A stretch of 64,000 nucleotides of DNA from Phytohabitans houttuyneae (GCF_011764425.1 NZ_BLPF01000003.1:992001-1056000), one strand, 5' to 3'. Numbered from the stretch's first letter, positions 44,601 to 52,808 are shown. Notes: generated by a model not told the origin, from the letters alone. Numbers and translations: made by a program.

Positions 44601-45181
44601 TGAGCGAGGACCTGCGAGAGCGGCTGGTCGCGGCCGGCGTGGAGCTGGTGACGCGGGAGGGCAGCGAGATGCTCACACTCCGCGAGATCGCCCGCCGCGC
44701 CGGTGTGTCGCACGGCGCGCCGCGGCGCTACTTCCCGACCCACCTGTCGCTGCTGTCCGCCATCGCCCGCCAGGGTTTCCGTGAGCTGGGGGAGCAGGTC
44801 GCCCGGCTGTTGAGCGGCGGAGGCACGCCACACGCGCAGCTGGTGGCACTGGGCCGCGCCTATGTCGAGTACGCGGCGGCGAACCGCGGCATGTTCGAGC
44901 TGATGTTCCGGCACGACCTGCTGGAGAGCAACCAGCTCGGCCTGCGGGAGACAAGCCTGCCGCTGTTCGAGGTGCTGGTCGAGCTGGTCGCACAGGCCGG
45001 CTCTTCGACGCCGCCCGGGGCGCCGTCCGCGCGGGTGGCGGCCGCCGCGCTCTGGGCCAACCTGCACGGCCTCGCCCAGCTCTGGATCTGGGGCAGCCTC
45101 CAGCTCGCCACCGACCTGGACGACGTCGAGCCCCTGCTGCGCGCGGCGGTCGACGCCCACGCCGGCCCGGAGGCGGCGTGA
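44600..45181 (+). CDS. TetR-family regulator next to broken MFS gene
   Basis: 193 residues: helix-turn-helix (AAGVELVTREGSEMLTLREI, RAGVSHGAPRRYFPTHLSLL) and a C-terminal WHG-like domain (AYVEYAAANRGMFELMFRHD). Likely repressor of itself and of the exporter whose remnant follows with a 4-bp overlap. Two palindromes precede it. Confidence 0.92.
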   Translation: MSEDLRERLVAAGVELVTREGSEMLTLREIARRAGVSHGAPRRYFPTHLSLLSAIARQGFRELGEQVARLLSGGGTPHAQLVALGRAYVEYAAANRGMFELMFRHDLLESNQLGLRETSLPLFEVLVELVAQAGSSTPPGAPSARVAAAALWANLHGLAQLWIWGSLQLATDLDDVEPLLRAAVDAHAGPEAA

Positions 45182-45402
45182 GGCGGGCGCGCACCACGCT
45201 CGCGGTCAGCGTGGCGGGCGCCATGCTGGTCGCGCTGGACGGCACGGTGCTCACGGTCGCGTACCCGACGCTGCGGCACGACCTGCACGCCACGTTCGCG
45301 CAGGTGCAGTGGAGCAGCACCGCGTACCTCATCGCCGTCGCCGCCACCGGCGCCGCGCTGGCCACCCGCCTTCCAACCGGCACCCTGGCCCCCGTCCGGT
45401 GA
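45178..45402 (+). pseudogene. Truncated MFS exporter (N-terminal 74 residues)
   Basis: GTG start overlapping the TetR stop. The sequence TLAVSVAGAMLVALDGTVLTVAYPTLRHDL ... VQWSSTAYLIAVAATG is the first two helices of a DHA2-type exporter, then the frame ends after LPTGTLAPVR. No continuation exists in other frames. It stops where an imperfect 105-bp tandem repeat begins, which points to loss of the rest by recombination. Confidence 0.8.
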
Positions 45403-45600
45403 CGCGCGCCAGCACCGCGAACCAGAGCGGCTCCGACGTGGGGAGCCGGCGCCACCAACCAGGGGCGACCGGCGATCAGCTCGGCAGACTCGCGAGCGGT
45501 CCGGGTGACGCCGCACCAGCACCCGCGACGCAGAGCCGCCCCGAAAATGGGGAGCGGGCCCAGGGCGACCAGGGATCAGCGCGGCAAGCTCGCGAGGACC
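45396..45600. repeat. Imperfect 105-bp tandem duplication at a deletion scar
   Basis: Unit 1 (about 45396-45502) and unit 2 (about 45501-45600) share GGTGACGC, CAGCACC, CAGAGC, GGGGAGC, GGGCGACC, GATCAGC and CTCGCGAG in the same order. Unit 2 includes the 3' end of the minus-strand TetR gene; unit 1 therefore holds a decayed copy of that 3' end. Confidence 0.7.
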
Positions 45601-46139
45601 ATGCGCACCAGCTGGGAGTACGTCGTGTCCAGATCCTCCGGCAGCCCGAACCCGCCGCTCGCCTCGATCGACGCGAACCCGTGCACCACCGCGCGCACGC
45701 ACCGGGTCGTGTGGATGGCCGCGGAGTCGGTCAGGCCGTAGCCGCGCAGCACCGCGAGGAACACCTCCAGCAGCCGCTGCCCCGCCTCGGCCGTGCGCGG
45801 CTCGTGCAGCGCGTCGGCGGGGGCGGCCGCGTAGCGGGCGGGGTGCTCGGTGACGTAGGCGCGGTACTCCCGCATCAGCACCTCCACCGCGTCGTCGCCG
45901 GAACGGCCCATCACCGCGCGGGAGAAGCGCTCGGTCATCTCCTCCAGCACGCGCGCGGCGACCAGCGTGCGAAGCCCGGCGAGGCTGCCCACGTGCTTGT
46001 AGAGCGAGGGGGCGGCGACGCCGGTGCGCTGCGCCACCGCCGCGAGGGTGAGCGCGGCGGCGCCCTGCTCGTCGATGATGGCGAGCGCGGCCTCGACCAC
46101 GGCAGCGGTGGAGAGGCCCGCACGGTGACTACGCTTCAT
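45576..46139 (-). CDS. TetR-family regulator with WHG-type C-terminal domain
   Basis: 187 residues: helix-turn-helix (AALAIIDEQGAAALTLAAVA, RTGVAAPSLYKHVGSLAGLR) and a C-terminal WHG-type domain (YRAYVTEHPARYAAAPADAL ... CVRAVVHGFASIEASGGFGL). It lies 19 bases downstream of the AlkZ-like gene on the same strand with no obvious target other than that gene. ATG at 46139 near a TAACGTTA sequence (46152-46159) that may be its operator or promoter. Confidence 0.9.
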   Translation of the reverse strand: MKRSHRAGLSTAAVVEAALAIIDEQGAAALTLAAVAQRTGVAAPSLYKHVGSLAGLRTLVAARVLEEMTERFSRAVMGRSGDDAVEVLMREYRAYVTEHPARYAAAPADALHEPRTAEAGQRLLEVFLAVLRGYGLTDSAAIHTTRCVRAVVHGFASIEASGGFGLPEDLDTTYSQLVRMVLASLPR

Positions 46140-46158
46140 AGCTGACAAGCTAACGTTA

Positions 46159-47259
46159 TTAGCCGGCGCCGTCAAGCACGCTCGTCGCGACGCTCGGGCG
46201 TAGGCCCAGAAACGCCGCCTGGCGCGCGGCGGCCGCATCCAGCGCCGCGGACTCGGGCGGCGTGAGCGCGCGGTAGAGCAGTGCCTCGACGAGCAGTGTG
46301 TCCCTTGTGGATGAACGCCGCCAGTGCCCCGCCACCTGCCCGTCCAGCAGTAGCACCCCGTTGGGCACCAGTGTGCCGGCCGGCACCGCGCGGGCCGCGC
46401 CGGAGGCGTCGAGCACCCACTTGCTCTCCGCGAACGCCACCACGTACTCGTCGTACCCCTGCACCAGGTGCGCCATCGGCGAGCGCGGCCGTGCCGCGGC
46501 GGGCGGCCCCGACCAGTAGGACACGCCGTCGACCACCTCGTGGCGCAGGCGGTCGCCGGCCAGCGCGACCCCGCGCGCGATGTCGGTGAGCGTGAGGCTG
46601 GACCACCACCGCAGATCCTTGGCGGTGGCCGGGCCGTGGCTGGTGAAGTAGCGGGTGACAAGCTCGGCGAGCGCGCTGTCCGGGTCGCGCTCCGGTGCCG
46701 GCGGGACGCGGGAGTCCAGCAGCGCGTACGTGTGCTGCTTCCCGCGCATCGCCCCGCTGCAGATCAGGCCGTCGAGCTCGGCGTGCATCAGGATGTACGC
46801 CATCGCGAAGCCCGCCGTCGGCAGCCCGGCCCCGCCGATCACGCCGGCAAGCTCCTTACGCGTGCGGTGCGCCCCGCCGGCAAGTGCCTCCGCGAGCAGG
46901 TCGTGCGCCTTCGCGAAGACGGCGTCGTCGAGGCCGGACTGGCGGTAGTAGTACGCGTTCGTCGCGTGCACCCGCGGCCCGGTGAGCCGCAGCATCCACC
47001 GGATGTCGTCGGGCGTCACGAAGTGCCAGGTCGGCCGCAGCACGTGCGTGCGCAGAAACTCACCCGCGTCGAAGGCCCGCTGCACCTCGGCGTCACCGGT
47101 GCCGGGCAGCCGCTCACCCAGCGACCACTTCGCCGGCCCGAAGTCCTGCGCCTGCACCGCGCCGAACCACCGCACCACCTCCGCCGGCGTGCCCAGCTGC
47201 GGGCCGCCGGCCAGCAACACGCTCGCGAGGCGCCGCTCCGCGATCAAGCTCACGCCCAC
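46159..47259 (-). CDS. AlkZ/YcaQ-like winged-helix DNA glycosylase family protein
   Basis: 366 residues of the HTH_42 family. GAVQAQDFGPAKWSLGERL contains the QxQ motif (Gln36, Gln38) that marks AlkZ-type glycosylases, which unhook interstrand crosslinks or remove bulky alkyl adducts. RTHVLRPTWHFVTPDDIRWM and YDEYVVAFAESKWVLD are other family blocks. Producers of DNA-alkylating antibiotics encode these for self-resistance; a housekeeping role is also possible. GTG at 47259 (or 47253). Confidence 0.85.
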   Translation of the reverse strand: MGVSLIAERRLASVLLAGGPQLGTPAEVVRWFGAVQAQDFGPAKWSLGERLPGTGDAEVQRAFDAGEFLRTHVLRPTWHFVTPDDIRWMLRLTGPRVHATNAYYYRQSGLDDAVFAKAHDLLAEALAGGAHRTRKELAGVIGGAGLPTAGFAMAYILMHAELDGLICSGAMRGKQHTYALLDSRVPPAPERDPDSALAELVTRYFTSHGPATAKDLRWWSSLTLTDIARGVALAGDRLRHEVVDGVSYWSGPPAAARPRSPMAHLVQGYDEYVVAFAESKWVLDASGAARAVPAGTLVPNGVLLLDGQVAGHWRRSSTRDTLLVEALLYRALTPPESAALDAAAARQAAFLGLRPSVATSVLDGAG

Positions 47260-47373
47260 AGGCTAGGCCAACCATTTCCCGCGCCCGCGTCACCTGCGGA
47301 CCGCACGCGCGGGCCCCGGGGGAGACGTGAAGCGCAGCGGAGCGTTTTCTTTGGGTGCTTTCCCGCGGGCAAC

Positions 47374-47421
47374 GCGGAGGTCGGCGGCTCGCCAGGGCTC
47401 GCCGAGATCCCCGACCTCCGC
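47374..47421. repeat. Inverted repeat in intergenic DNA
   Basis: GCGGAGGTCGG (47374-47384) and CCGACCTCCGC (47411-47421) are exact inverted copies separated by 26 bases that can pair further (GGCGGCTCGCC, GCTCGCCGAG). It lies upstream of the AlkZ-like gene and downstream of the XRE-cupin gene, so it could be a terminator for neither or a structured leader. Function unknown. Confidence 0.5.
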
Positions 47422-47450
47422 TGCCAGGCCCGCCGGCCAAGCCCGACCGC

Positions 47451-47486
47451 GCAACGGTCCGGACCATGGCGGACGTCGCGGCAGCT
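47451..47486. repeat. 36-bp dispersed repeat, copy 1
   Basis: Begins GCAACGGTCCGGACCATGG and continues with CGGACGTCGCGGCAGC. About 31 of 36 bases match a second copy at 49350-49385 on the same strand. The two copies bracket the XRE-cupin/aminotransferase pair. Confidence 0.65.
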
Positions 47487-47503
47487 CACATCTTCGGTCT
47501 TGA

Positions 47504-48046
47504 TCAGGGGTGGGCCATCACCAGGACGCCGCGCGCGGGGCCGCCGATCGCCTGGTAGAGGTGGGGGACGTCGCCGGGGAAGCGGATGAAGTCGCCCGGG
47601 CCGAGCTCGGCCGGCTCGGTGAGCGGGCCGACGCGGAGGCGGCCGGCGACCACCAGCAGCGACTCGGTCACGCCCGCGGGATGCGGGTCGGCGTGGCGGG
47701 CGGTCGTGGCGAACTCCACCTCGTAGAACTCGGCCAGCCGCTGCCCGCGCACCCGGTCGAGCAGGCGGGCGGAGACCGCGCCCTCCACCCGCGTGCCCGC
47801 GCCGGCGCGCACCACCTCGACCCGCGTGCGCGCCGGCTCGCCGATGAGGTCGCCCAGCGCGGCGCCGAGCGCGTCCGCGAGCGCGTAGAGGGTGTCGATC
47901 GTGGGGTTGCCCCGCCCGGCCTCGAGGTTGGTCAGCGTGGCCCGGCCGACCCCGCTCCGCTCCGCGAGGGCCACGACCGAGAGGCCCCGGGCCTCGCGGA
48001 TGGCGCGGAGATTGGCGGCGATTCGACTGGCGGGGGAGTCGGTCAT
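47504..48046 (-). CDS. XRE-family regulator with C-terminal cupin domain
   Basis: 180 residues: Cro/CI helix-turn-helix (ARGLSVVALAERSGVGRATL, TNLEAGRGNPTIDTLYALAD) and a cupin beta-barrel (HADPHPAGVTESLLVVAGRL, LGPGDFIRFPGDVPHLYQA). Such proteins sense a small metabolite through the cupin and usually control amino acid or polyamine genes. Divergent from an aminotransferase gene with only 19 bases between start codons and a palindrome in that gap. Confidence 0.92.
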   Translation of the reverse strand: MTDSPASRIAANLRAIREARGLSVVALAERSGVGRATLTNLEAGRGNPTIDTLYALADALGAALGDLIGEPARTRVEVVRAGAGTRVEGAVSARLLDRVRGQRLAEFYEVEFATTARHADPHPAGVTESLLVVAGRLRVGPLTEPAELGPGDFIRFPGDVPHLYQAIGGPARGVLVMAHP

Positions 48047-48052
48047 GCGCAC

Positions 48053-48074
48053 TATAGTAGTCACCATGACTACT
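48053..48074. promoter_or_regulatory. Overlapping divergent promoters and operator
   Basis: AGTAGTCA (48056-48063) and TGACTACT (48067-48074) form a perfect palindrome around CCA that contains the aminotransferase start codon. TATAGT (48053-48058) lies 7 bases before that ATG, and on the other strand TACTAT lies 7 bases before the XRE ATG, so both mRNAs are probably leaderless and both are covered by one operator. Confidence 0.72.
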
Positions 48075-49247
48075 TCAGGAGTCAGAGCGGCGCGCCGCAT
48101 GTCCGAGATCGTGGGCTTCGGCATCGACCGGGTGGCGCGCTCGGCCGACCGCGTGACCGCGCGCTGGCCCGTGCTGCGCCTGGAAAACCTCGACACCGAC
48201 CTGCCGCTCCCGCCCGAGGCCGTGCCGGTGACCGCCGCCGCGCTCTCGACGGCGGCGGCCAACTCGTGGCTCCCGTTCACCGGCGACCTCGACCTGCGCG
48301 CGGCCATCTCCGACCTGCTCGCCACCCGCACCGGCCACCGCTACGACCCGGTCGAGGAGGTCATCGTGACCAGCGGCGGCACCGAGGCCGCCCTCGACTG
48401 CCTGCTCGCCACGATCGACCCGGGCGACGAGGTGGTGCTCGGCGACCCGACGTACGCGGGGCTGGTCAACAGGGTGCGCCTGGTGGGTGGCGTGCCGCGG
48501 TTCGCGCCGTACCGGGTGGTGGGCGGCGAGTGGCGCCTCGACCTGGACGCGCTGCGCGCCGCCGTCGGGCCGGCCACCCGCGCGCTGCTGCTGATGAGCC
48601 CGTCGATGCCGTCCGGCGCGGTGCTCGACGAGGAGGAGTGGCGCGCGGTCTGCGACCTGTGCCGCGAGCGCGACCTGCTGCTCATCTACGACGGCGCGAT
48701 GGAGAGCCTGCTCTTCGACGGGCGGCCGTTCGTCCACCCGGTCCGCGAGCCCGGCATGGCGGAGCGCACGCTGGTGATCGGGTCCCTGTCGAAGGAGTTC
48801 CGCATGATCGGCTGGCGGGTCGGCTGGGTCGCCGGACCACGGTCCCTTGTGGAGCACGTCGGCTGGGCCCACGTCTACAACACCACGACCCCGGTCGGCA
48901 TCGCCCGCGCCGGCGCCACCGCCGTCCTGCGCGGCGACCAGTCCCACGTGGCCGAGGCCGCCGCCGAGCTGCAGCGCCGCCGCGACACGATCCTGACCGG
49001 CCTCGCCGGACTGCCCCTGGTGCGCCCGGCCGGCGGCTGGTCACTGCTGCTGGACACGGTCGCCATGGGCATCGACCCGGCCGACGCCTCACGCCGCCTG
49101 CTGCGCGACGGCGCGGTGGCCGCGACCGCGATGACCGGCTGGGGCGACGCCGTGGCCGCCCGCCACATCCGCTTCGTCTTCAGCGCCGAGCCGGTCGACC
49201 GCCTGGCCACCCTGCCGGAGCGCCTGGCCGCGGCGGGCCTCCGCTAG
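48066..49247 (+). CDS. PLP-dependent aminotransferase, class I/II
   Basis: 393 residues of fold-type I. PLP lysine Lys243 in GSLSKEFRMIGWRVGW, Asp in LLIYDGAMES, VTSGGTEAALDCLL and the C-terminal Arg in AARHIRFVFS. It should transaminate an amino acid; substrate not predictable. Divergent from the XRE-cupin regulator, which probably responds to its substrate or product. ATG at 48066 lies inside the operator and lacks a ribosome site, consistent with leaderless translation; ATG at 48099 is an alternative. Confidence 0.9.
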   Translation: MTTSGVRAARRMSEIVGFGIDRVARSADRVTARWPVLRLENLDTDLPLPPEAVPVTAAALSTAAANSWLPFTGDLDLRAAISDLLATRTGHRYDPVEEVIVTSGGTEAALDCLLATIDPGDEVVLGDPTYAGLVNRVRLVGGVPRFAPYRVVGGEWRLDLDALRAAVGPATRALLLMSPSMPSGAVLDEEEWRAVCDLCRERDLLLIYDGAMESLLFDGRPFVHPVREPGMAERTLVIGSLSKEFRMIGWRVGWVAGPRSLVEHVGWAHVYNTTTPVGIARAGATAVLRGDQSHVAEAAAELQRRRDTILTGLAGLPLVRPAGGWSLLLDTVAMGIDPADASRRLLRDGAVAATAMTGWGDAVAARHIRFVFSAEPVDRLATLPERLAAAGLR

Positions 49248-49349
49248 GTCGGATCGGATGTCCCGGAGCGCGCCGGCGTCGCTGGTGCGATGCCCACTGA
49301 GTGGTTACCGCACTTGAGCTCGCCCACCGCGGAGGGTGAGGCCGCGGGA

Positions 49350-49385
49350 GCGACGGTCCGGACCACGACGGACGTCGCGGTAGCC
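49350..49385. repeat. 36-bp dispersed repeat, copy 2
   Basis: GCGACGGTCCGGACCACGA followed by CGGACGTCGCGGTAGC; matches copy 1 (47451-47486) at about 31 of 36 positions. It lies in a 197-base gap between convergent genes (aminotransferase and DUF1501) that shows no other feature, except a small hairpin-like GAAGTAGATCTTC patch at 49398. Confidence 0.65.
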
Positions 49386-49444
49386 CGGATCTGCTTCGAA
49401 GTAGATCTTCTGAACCGCAGCCCACCTTGACGCCGGACGGTCTC

Positions 49445-50689
49445 CTAGAGGGGCCCGTCCAGGCGGCCGCGCCACGCGCCGAGCACCCGGTCCGCCCCGG
49501 TGTCGAGCACACGCTCGAGCAGGGTGGCGTACACGTCGCGGAAGTCGGTCGTGTGCTTGAGGTCGCCGTCGTCCAGGTCGGTCAGGCTCGGCGCGGCGCC
49601 GTACAGTCCACCGTGGACGGCCGCGCCGAGCAGGAACACGTTCGAGGCCGTGCCGTGGTCGGTGCCGTCCGAGGCGTTGGCGCGCACCCGCCGGCCAAAC
49701 TCGGAGTACACCGCGACCACCACCTTCCGCCCGGCGTCGGTGCGGGCCATCCGCTCGGCAAACCCGGCCAGCGCCTTGTCCACCTGGCCGAGCAGCACCG
49801 CCTGGGCCTGCTTCTCGTCCGCGTGCGTGTCGAACCCGCCCAGCGACACCGAGAACACCCGCGTCGCCACGCCCGCCTCCACGCACTGCGCGACGAGGTC
49901 GAGCTGCGCCTGCAGCGGGCTCGTCGCCCCGCCGGTGGCGGTCGCGCCCTCCGCGCCGTCGCCGGCGTCCGGGTCGTCGTCACCGGCGGCGGCCTGCCGG
50001 GCGCCGGCCACGAGCGCGTCGACCGCGAGCAGGTCGGCGAAGCAGGCGGACGCCCGGGCGCGCAGCGCGCTCTCACCCTCCTGCGGCTGGCCGAGCGCGG
50101 CCAGCACCGGGTCCGCGAGCGCCTCCCGCACGAGCTGGCGGGTCACCGGCACCGCCGCGCCCGCGCCGCGCTCGCCGGCCAGCAGCACCGGCAGCGCCGG
50201 CTCGAAGGAGACCGCAAGGCGCGGGTCGCCGCCGCTCGCGTCGAGCCAGCGCCCCAGCCAGCCGGTGGTGCCGGGCCGGTCCGGCTGCGCGGTCTGCCAG
50301 ATGTCCATCGACTGGAAGTGGCTGCGGTTGGGCTTCGGGTAGCCGGTGCCGCGCACGATCGCGAGCTGCCCGGCGCCGTACAGCGTGTGCAGCCCCGCCA
50401 GCGCGGGGTTGAGGCCGAGCTCACCGTCGACACGCAACACCTCGTCCGCGCCGTAGGCGAGGTCCGGGCGGGCGTCGTGGTAAGCCGGGTCGGCGTAGGG
50501 GATGACCGTGTTGAGGCCGTCGTTGCCGCCGTAGAGCGTGACCAGCACGAGCGTGCGGGCGTCCGCGGGCCGGTCGCTCGCCGTCGCGAGGATGTCCCGC
50601 AGCGTGTACGCCCCAGCGCCGGCCGCCAGGGCCGCCGCTCCGGTTACCCCGCTGGCGAGCAGAAAGCGGCGCCGCGTCACCGTGTCCAT
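49445..50689 (-). CDS. Tat-exported DUF1501 protein
   Basis: 414 residues beginning with a twin-arginine signal (TRRRFLLASGVTGAAALAAG). The DUF1501 pattern is seen: LVTLYGGNDGLNTVIPY, FQSMDIWQTAQP, GGFDTHADEKQ, VYSEFGRRVRANASDGTDHG. The fold is alkaline-phosphatase/sulfatase-like, but the activity is unknown. Starts 12 bases after the DUF1800 gene with GAGGAGG, so the two form an operon, as they do in many phyla. Confidence 0.92.
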   Translation of the reverse strand: MDTVTRRRFLLASGVTGAAALAAGAGAYTLRDILATASDRPADARTLVLVTLYGGNDGLNTVIPYADPAYHDARPDLAYGADEVLRVDGELGLNPALAGLHTLYGAGQLAIVRGTGYPKPNRSHFQSMDIWQTAQPDRPGTTGWLGRWLDASGGDPRLAVSFEPALPVLLAGERGAGAAVPVTRQLVREALADPVLAALGQPQEGESALRARASACFADLLAVDALVAGARQAAAGDDDPDAGDGAEGATATGGATSPLQAQLDLVAQCVEAGVATRVFSVSLGGFDTHADEKQAQAVLLGQVDKALAGFAERMARTDAGRKVVVAVYSEFGRRVRANASDGTDHGTASNVFLLGAAVHGGLYGAAPSLTDLDDGDLKHTTDFRDVYATLLERVLDTGADRVLGAWRGRLDGPL

Positions 50690-50701
50690 CGTGGAGCCTC
50701 C

Positions 50702-51967
50702 TCAGCAGACGGTGTACTCAGGACTGATCAGCGCGGCGGCCAGGCGCGGCGCGGCGCCTCGGATCGGGGCGAGGGCGGCGCGGGTGCGCGGGCTCCACGC
50801 GTCGACGGCGAGCAGCCGCGCGAGCTCGTCCTCGCCGCGGGCGTCCACTGTGGCGGCTTCGGCCAGCAGCCGCGCCAGCCGCGCGCGGGCCTGCAGCGAG
50901 GAGGTGGTGAGCCACGCCGCGCCGGAGGGCCAGCCGCCCACGCTCGGCGGCCGCAGCGGCACCTGGCCCATCGCGTCCAGCCCGGACAGCAGCTGCTTGC
51001 GCTTCTGCTCGCTCAGGGCCGACGGGCGCACGCCGAGCTGCCGCATCGCGCCGACCGCCCACTCCACCGGCTCCTTCACGTGCTGGCCGGCCGTGGCCGC
51101 GAACGCCGGATGGCTGAAGGCGGCCCGCAGGAGCGGGACGGCGGCCGTGCCGGCCAGGTCTTCCGGCGGCGGCACCGCCTCGCTCGCGAAGCGCCGCCAC
51201 AGCCGCCCGGCCACGAACGTGCGCGCCGCCGGCTGCCGGCACAGCAGCGCCACGAGCGACCGCGCGTCGTACGCCGCCGTCTCGCCGAGGATCGCCTGCG
51301 CCGCCGGGTCGTGCCGCCGCCGCACGAACACGGCCGTACCCGTGGCGCGGTCGACCGTCCACCCGGTCAGCGCCCGCGCGCCGGCCTTCACGTCGGCCTC
51401 GGTGTAGTGGCCCGGCCCGAGCGTGAACAGCTCCATCAGCTCGCGGGCGAGGTTTTCGTTGGGCGCCTTGCGCGTGTTGCGGTGGCCGTCCAGCCACAGC
51501 ACCAGCGCGGGGTCGGTCACCATCGCGGTGGCGAGGTCGCGCAGCTCGCCCCGCCCGTACCGGCGGAGGGTGTCGAGCTGCCCGCGCATCAGCACCGCCG
51601 ACCGTACCTTTTGGACACTCGTCGCCCAGTGGCCGTGCCAGAAGAAGACGAGCTTCTCGCCGAGCTGGTCGTCCGCCGCCACCATCCGGTCAAGCCACCA
51701 CAGCACCAGCCGCCGCGCCTGCTCCCGCTGCTCCTGGCGGGCCCGCTGGCGCTGCTCGCGGGTGGACTCCTTGGTGAGCGCCGCCGCCGGGTCGGCGCCC
51801 AGCTCCGGCGGCGGCGTCTGGCGCGCTCCCGCGTCCGCCGCGCGCGGGCTGAGCAGCCGGTCGACGGTGGCCGCGAACCCGACCCGCGCGGCCGCGTCGA
51901 CCTCCTGCGCCGTCGGCCCGAACGTGGCCCGGCGCAGCAGCGCCGCCACCTGCTCCCTGTCCGCCAT
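50702..51967 (-). CDS. DUF1800 protein
   Basis: 421 residues with the family pattern: VAALLRRATFGPTAQEV at the start, KLVFFWHGHWATSVQKV, NLARELMELFTLGPGHYTEA and LTGWTVDR. No signal peptide is visible. DUF1800 and DUF1501 proteins are regularly encoded together and probably work as one unit at or outside the membrane. No function has been shown. First gene of the pair. Confidence 0.92.
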   Translation of the reverse strand: MADREQVAALLRRATFGPTAQEVDAAARVGFAATVDRLLSPRAADAGARQTPPPELGADPAAALTKESTREQRQRARQEQREQARRLVLWWLDRMVAADDQLGEKLVFFWHGHWATSVQKVRSAVLMRGQLDTLRRYGRGELRDLATAMVTDPALVLWLDGHRNTRKAPNENLARELMELFTLGPGHYTEADVKAGARALTGWTVDRATGTAVFVRRRHDPAAQAILGETAAYDARSLVALLCRQPAARTFVAGRLWRRFASEAVPPPEDLAGTAAVPLLRAAFSHPAFAATAGQHVKEPVEWAVGAMRQLGVRPSALSEQKRKQLLSGLDAMGQVPLRPPSVGGWPSGAAWLTTSSLQARARLARLLAEAATVDARGEDELARLLAVDAWSPRTRAALAPIRGAAPRLAAALISPEYTVC

Positions 51968-52019
51968 TGCCCCGACCCTAGGGCCTGCACGTTCGAGGAA
52001 CGTAAGCGCGGCGTTCGGC

Positions 52020-52808
52020 TCAGGTGGGCGACGGCCCGGCCGCGATCGCCACCGGCACGTGCGGCAGCGGCCGCGAATGCCGCTCCCACACCTCGTCGAA
52101 ATGGTGCACCATCTGGTCGTAAATGACGCCGCGCCGGGCCCGCATCGTGACCGTCTTCCGGCTCGCGCGGCCGGCGAGATAGGGACCGTAGAAGATCTCG
52201 TCGTCGATTCTGAACACGTTCAACAATGGCAGGCACGTGTAGAGCCGGACCTCGATCCGGGGCGGTGTCGCGCCGTTCGGGCTGAGGGACCGCTGCCGTT
52301 CGTACTGGGACACGAACTCGCGGATCTCGCCCGCGATCACGCCTTCGGAGAGGCCTTCCTCGCGGTCGCGCTGCGCGGCGAACGGCGAGTCCGGGTCGAG
52401 CAGCAGGATGCGCACCTTGGCCCGGGTGGCGAGCGCGCCGAGGTCGGAGATGTAGTCGACCCGGAAGGAGGTGAGGCCGAACCCGATGATGTCCACGTGG
52501 TACCGCGCCCGCTGCAGGCGGCTCGCGTACTCCTCGTGCCGGATGCGCCCGCTCCGCTCGTCGTAGATCTGCTGGAGGCCGAACTCGCGGAGCCCTTCGA
52601 CAAGCTCGACGTTGCGCTGGTTGTGCGCGTAGTACAGGTAGATGAGCACGCCGGCCGATCCGGTGGCGATCAGCGAGGTGCCGATGGAGGTCCAGATCGC
52701 GCCGCCGAGGAGGCTGATCGATACGCCGAGAGAAATCATCAGGATGTGGACGAGGTGGTAGATGATCGTCGATGATCTCAGCTTGTCCAGGCGGGCCACG
52801 ATATCCAT
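52020..52808 (-). CDS. Membrane protein with DUF5919/PLD-like cytoplasmic domain
   Basis: 262 residues: two predicted N-terminal helices (about 16-36 and 40-60) and a soluble domain with VDIIGFGLTSFRVDYISDL, VRILLLDPDSPFAAQRDREE, RIEVRLYTCLPLLNVFRIDD and YDQMVHHFDEVWERHS. This resembles the DUF5919/phospholipase-D-like domain usually attached to XRE regulators, here linked to a membrane anchor. No HKD catalytic motif is seen. Function unknown; possibly a nucleotide- or stress-sensing membrane protein. ATG at 52808. Confidence 0.75.
   Translation of the reverse strand: MDIVARLDKLRSSTIIYHLVHILMISLGVSISLLGGAIWTSIGTSLIATGSAGVLIYLYYAHNQRNVELVEGLREFGLQQIYDERSGRIRHEEYASRLQRARYHVDIIGFGLTSFRVDYISDLGALATRAKVRILLLDPDSPFAAQRDREEGLSEGVIAGEIREFVSQYERQRSLSPNGATPPRIEVRLYTCLPLLNVFRIDDEIFYGPYLAGRASRKTVTMRARRGVIYDQMVHHFDEVWERHSRPLPHVPVAIAAGPSPT

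Noticed and set aside
47500-47509. TTGATCAGGG resembling an arm end of the 62-bp palindromic element
   Set aside because: Only ten bases match, the second arm is absent and part is coding; the same word also occurs by chance inside the MFS gene near 30994.
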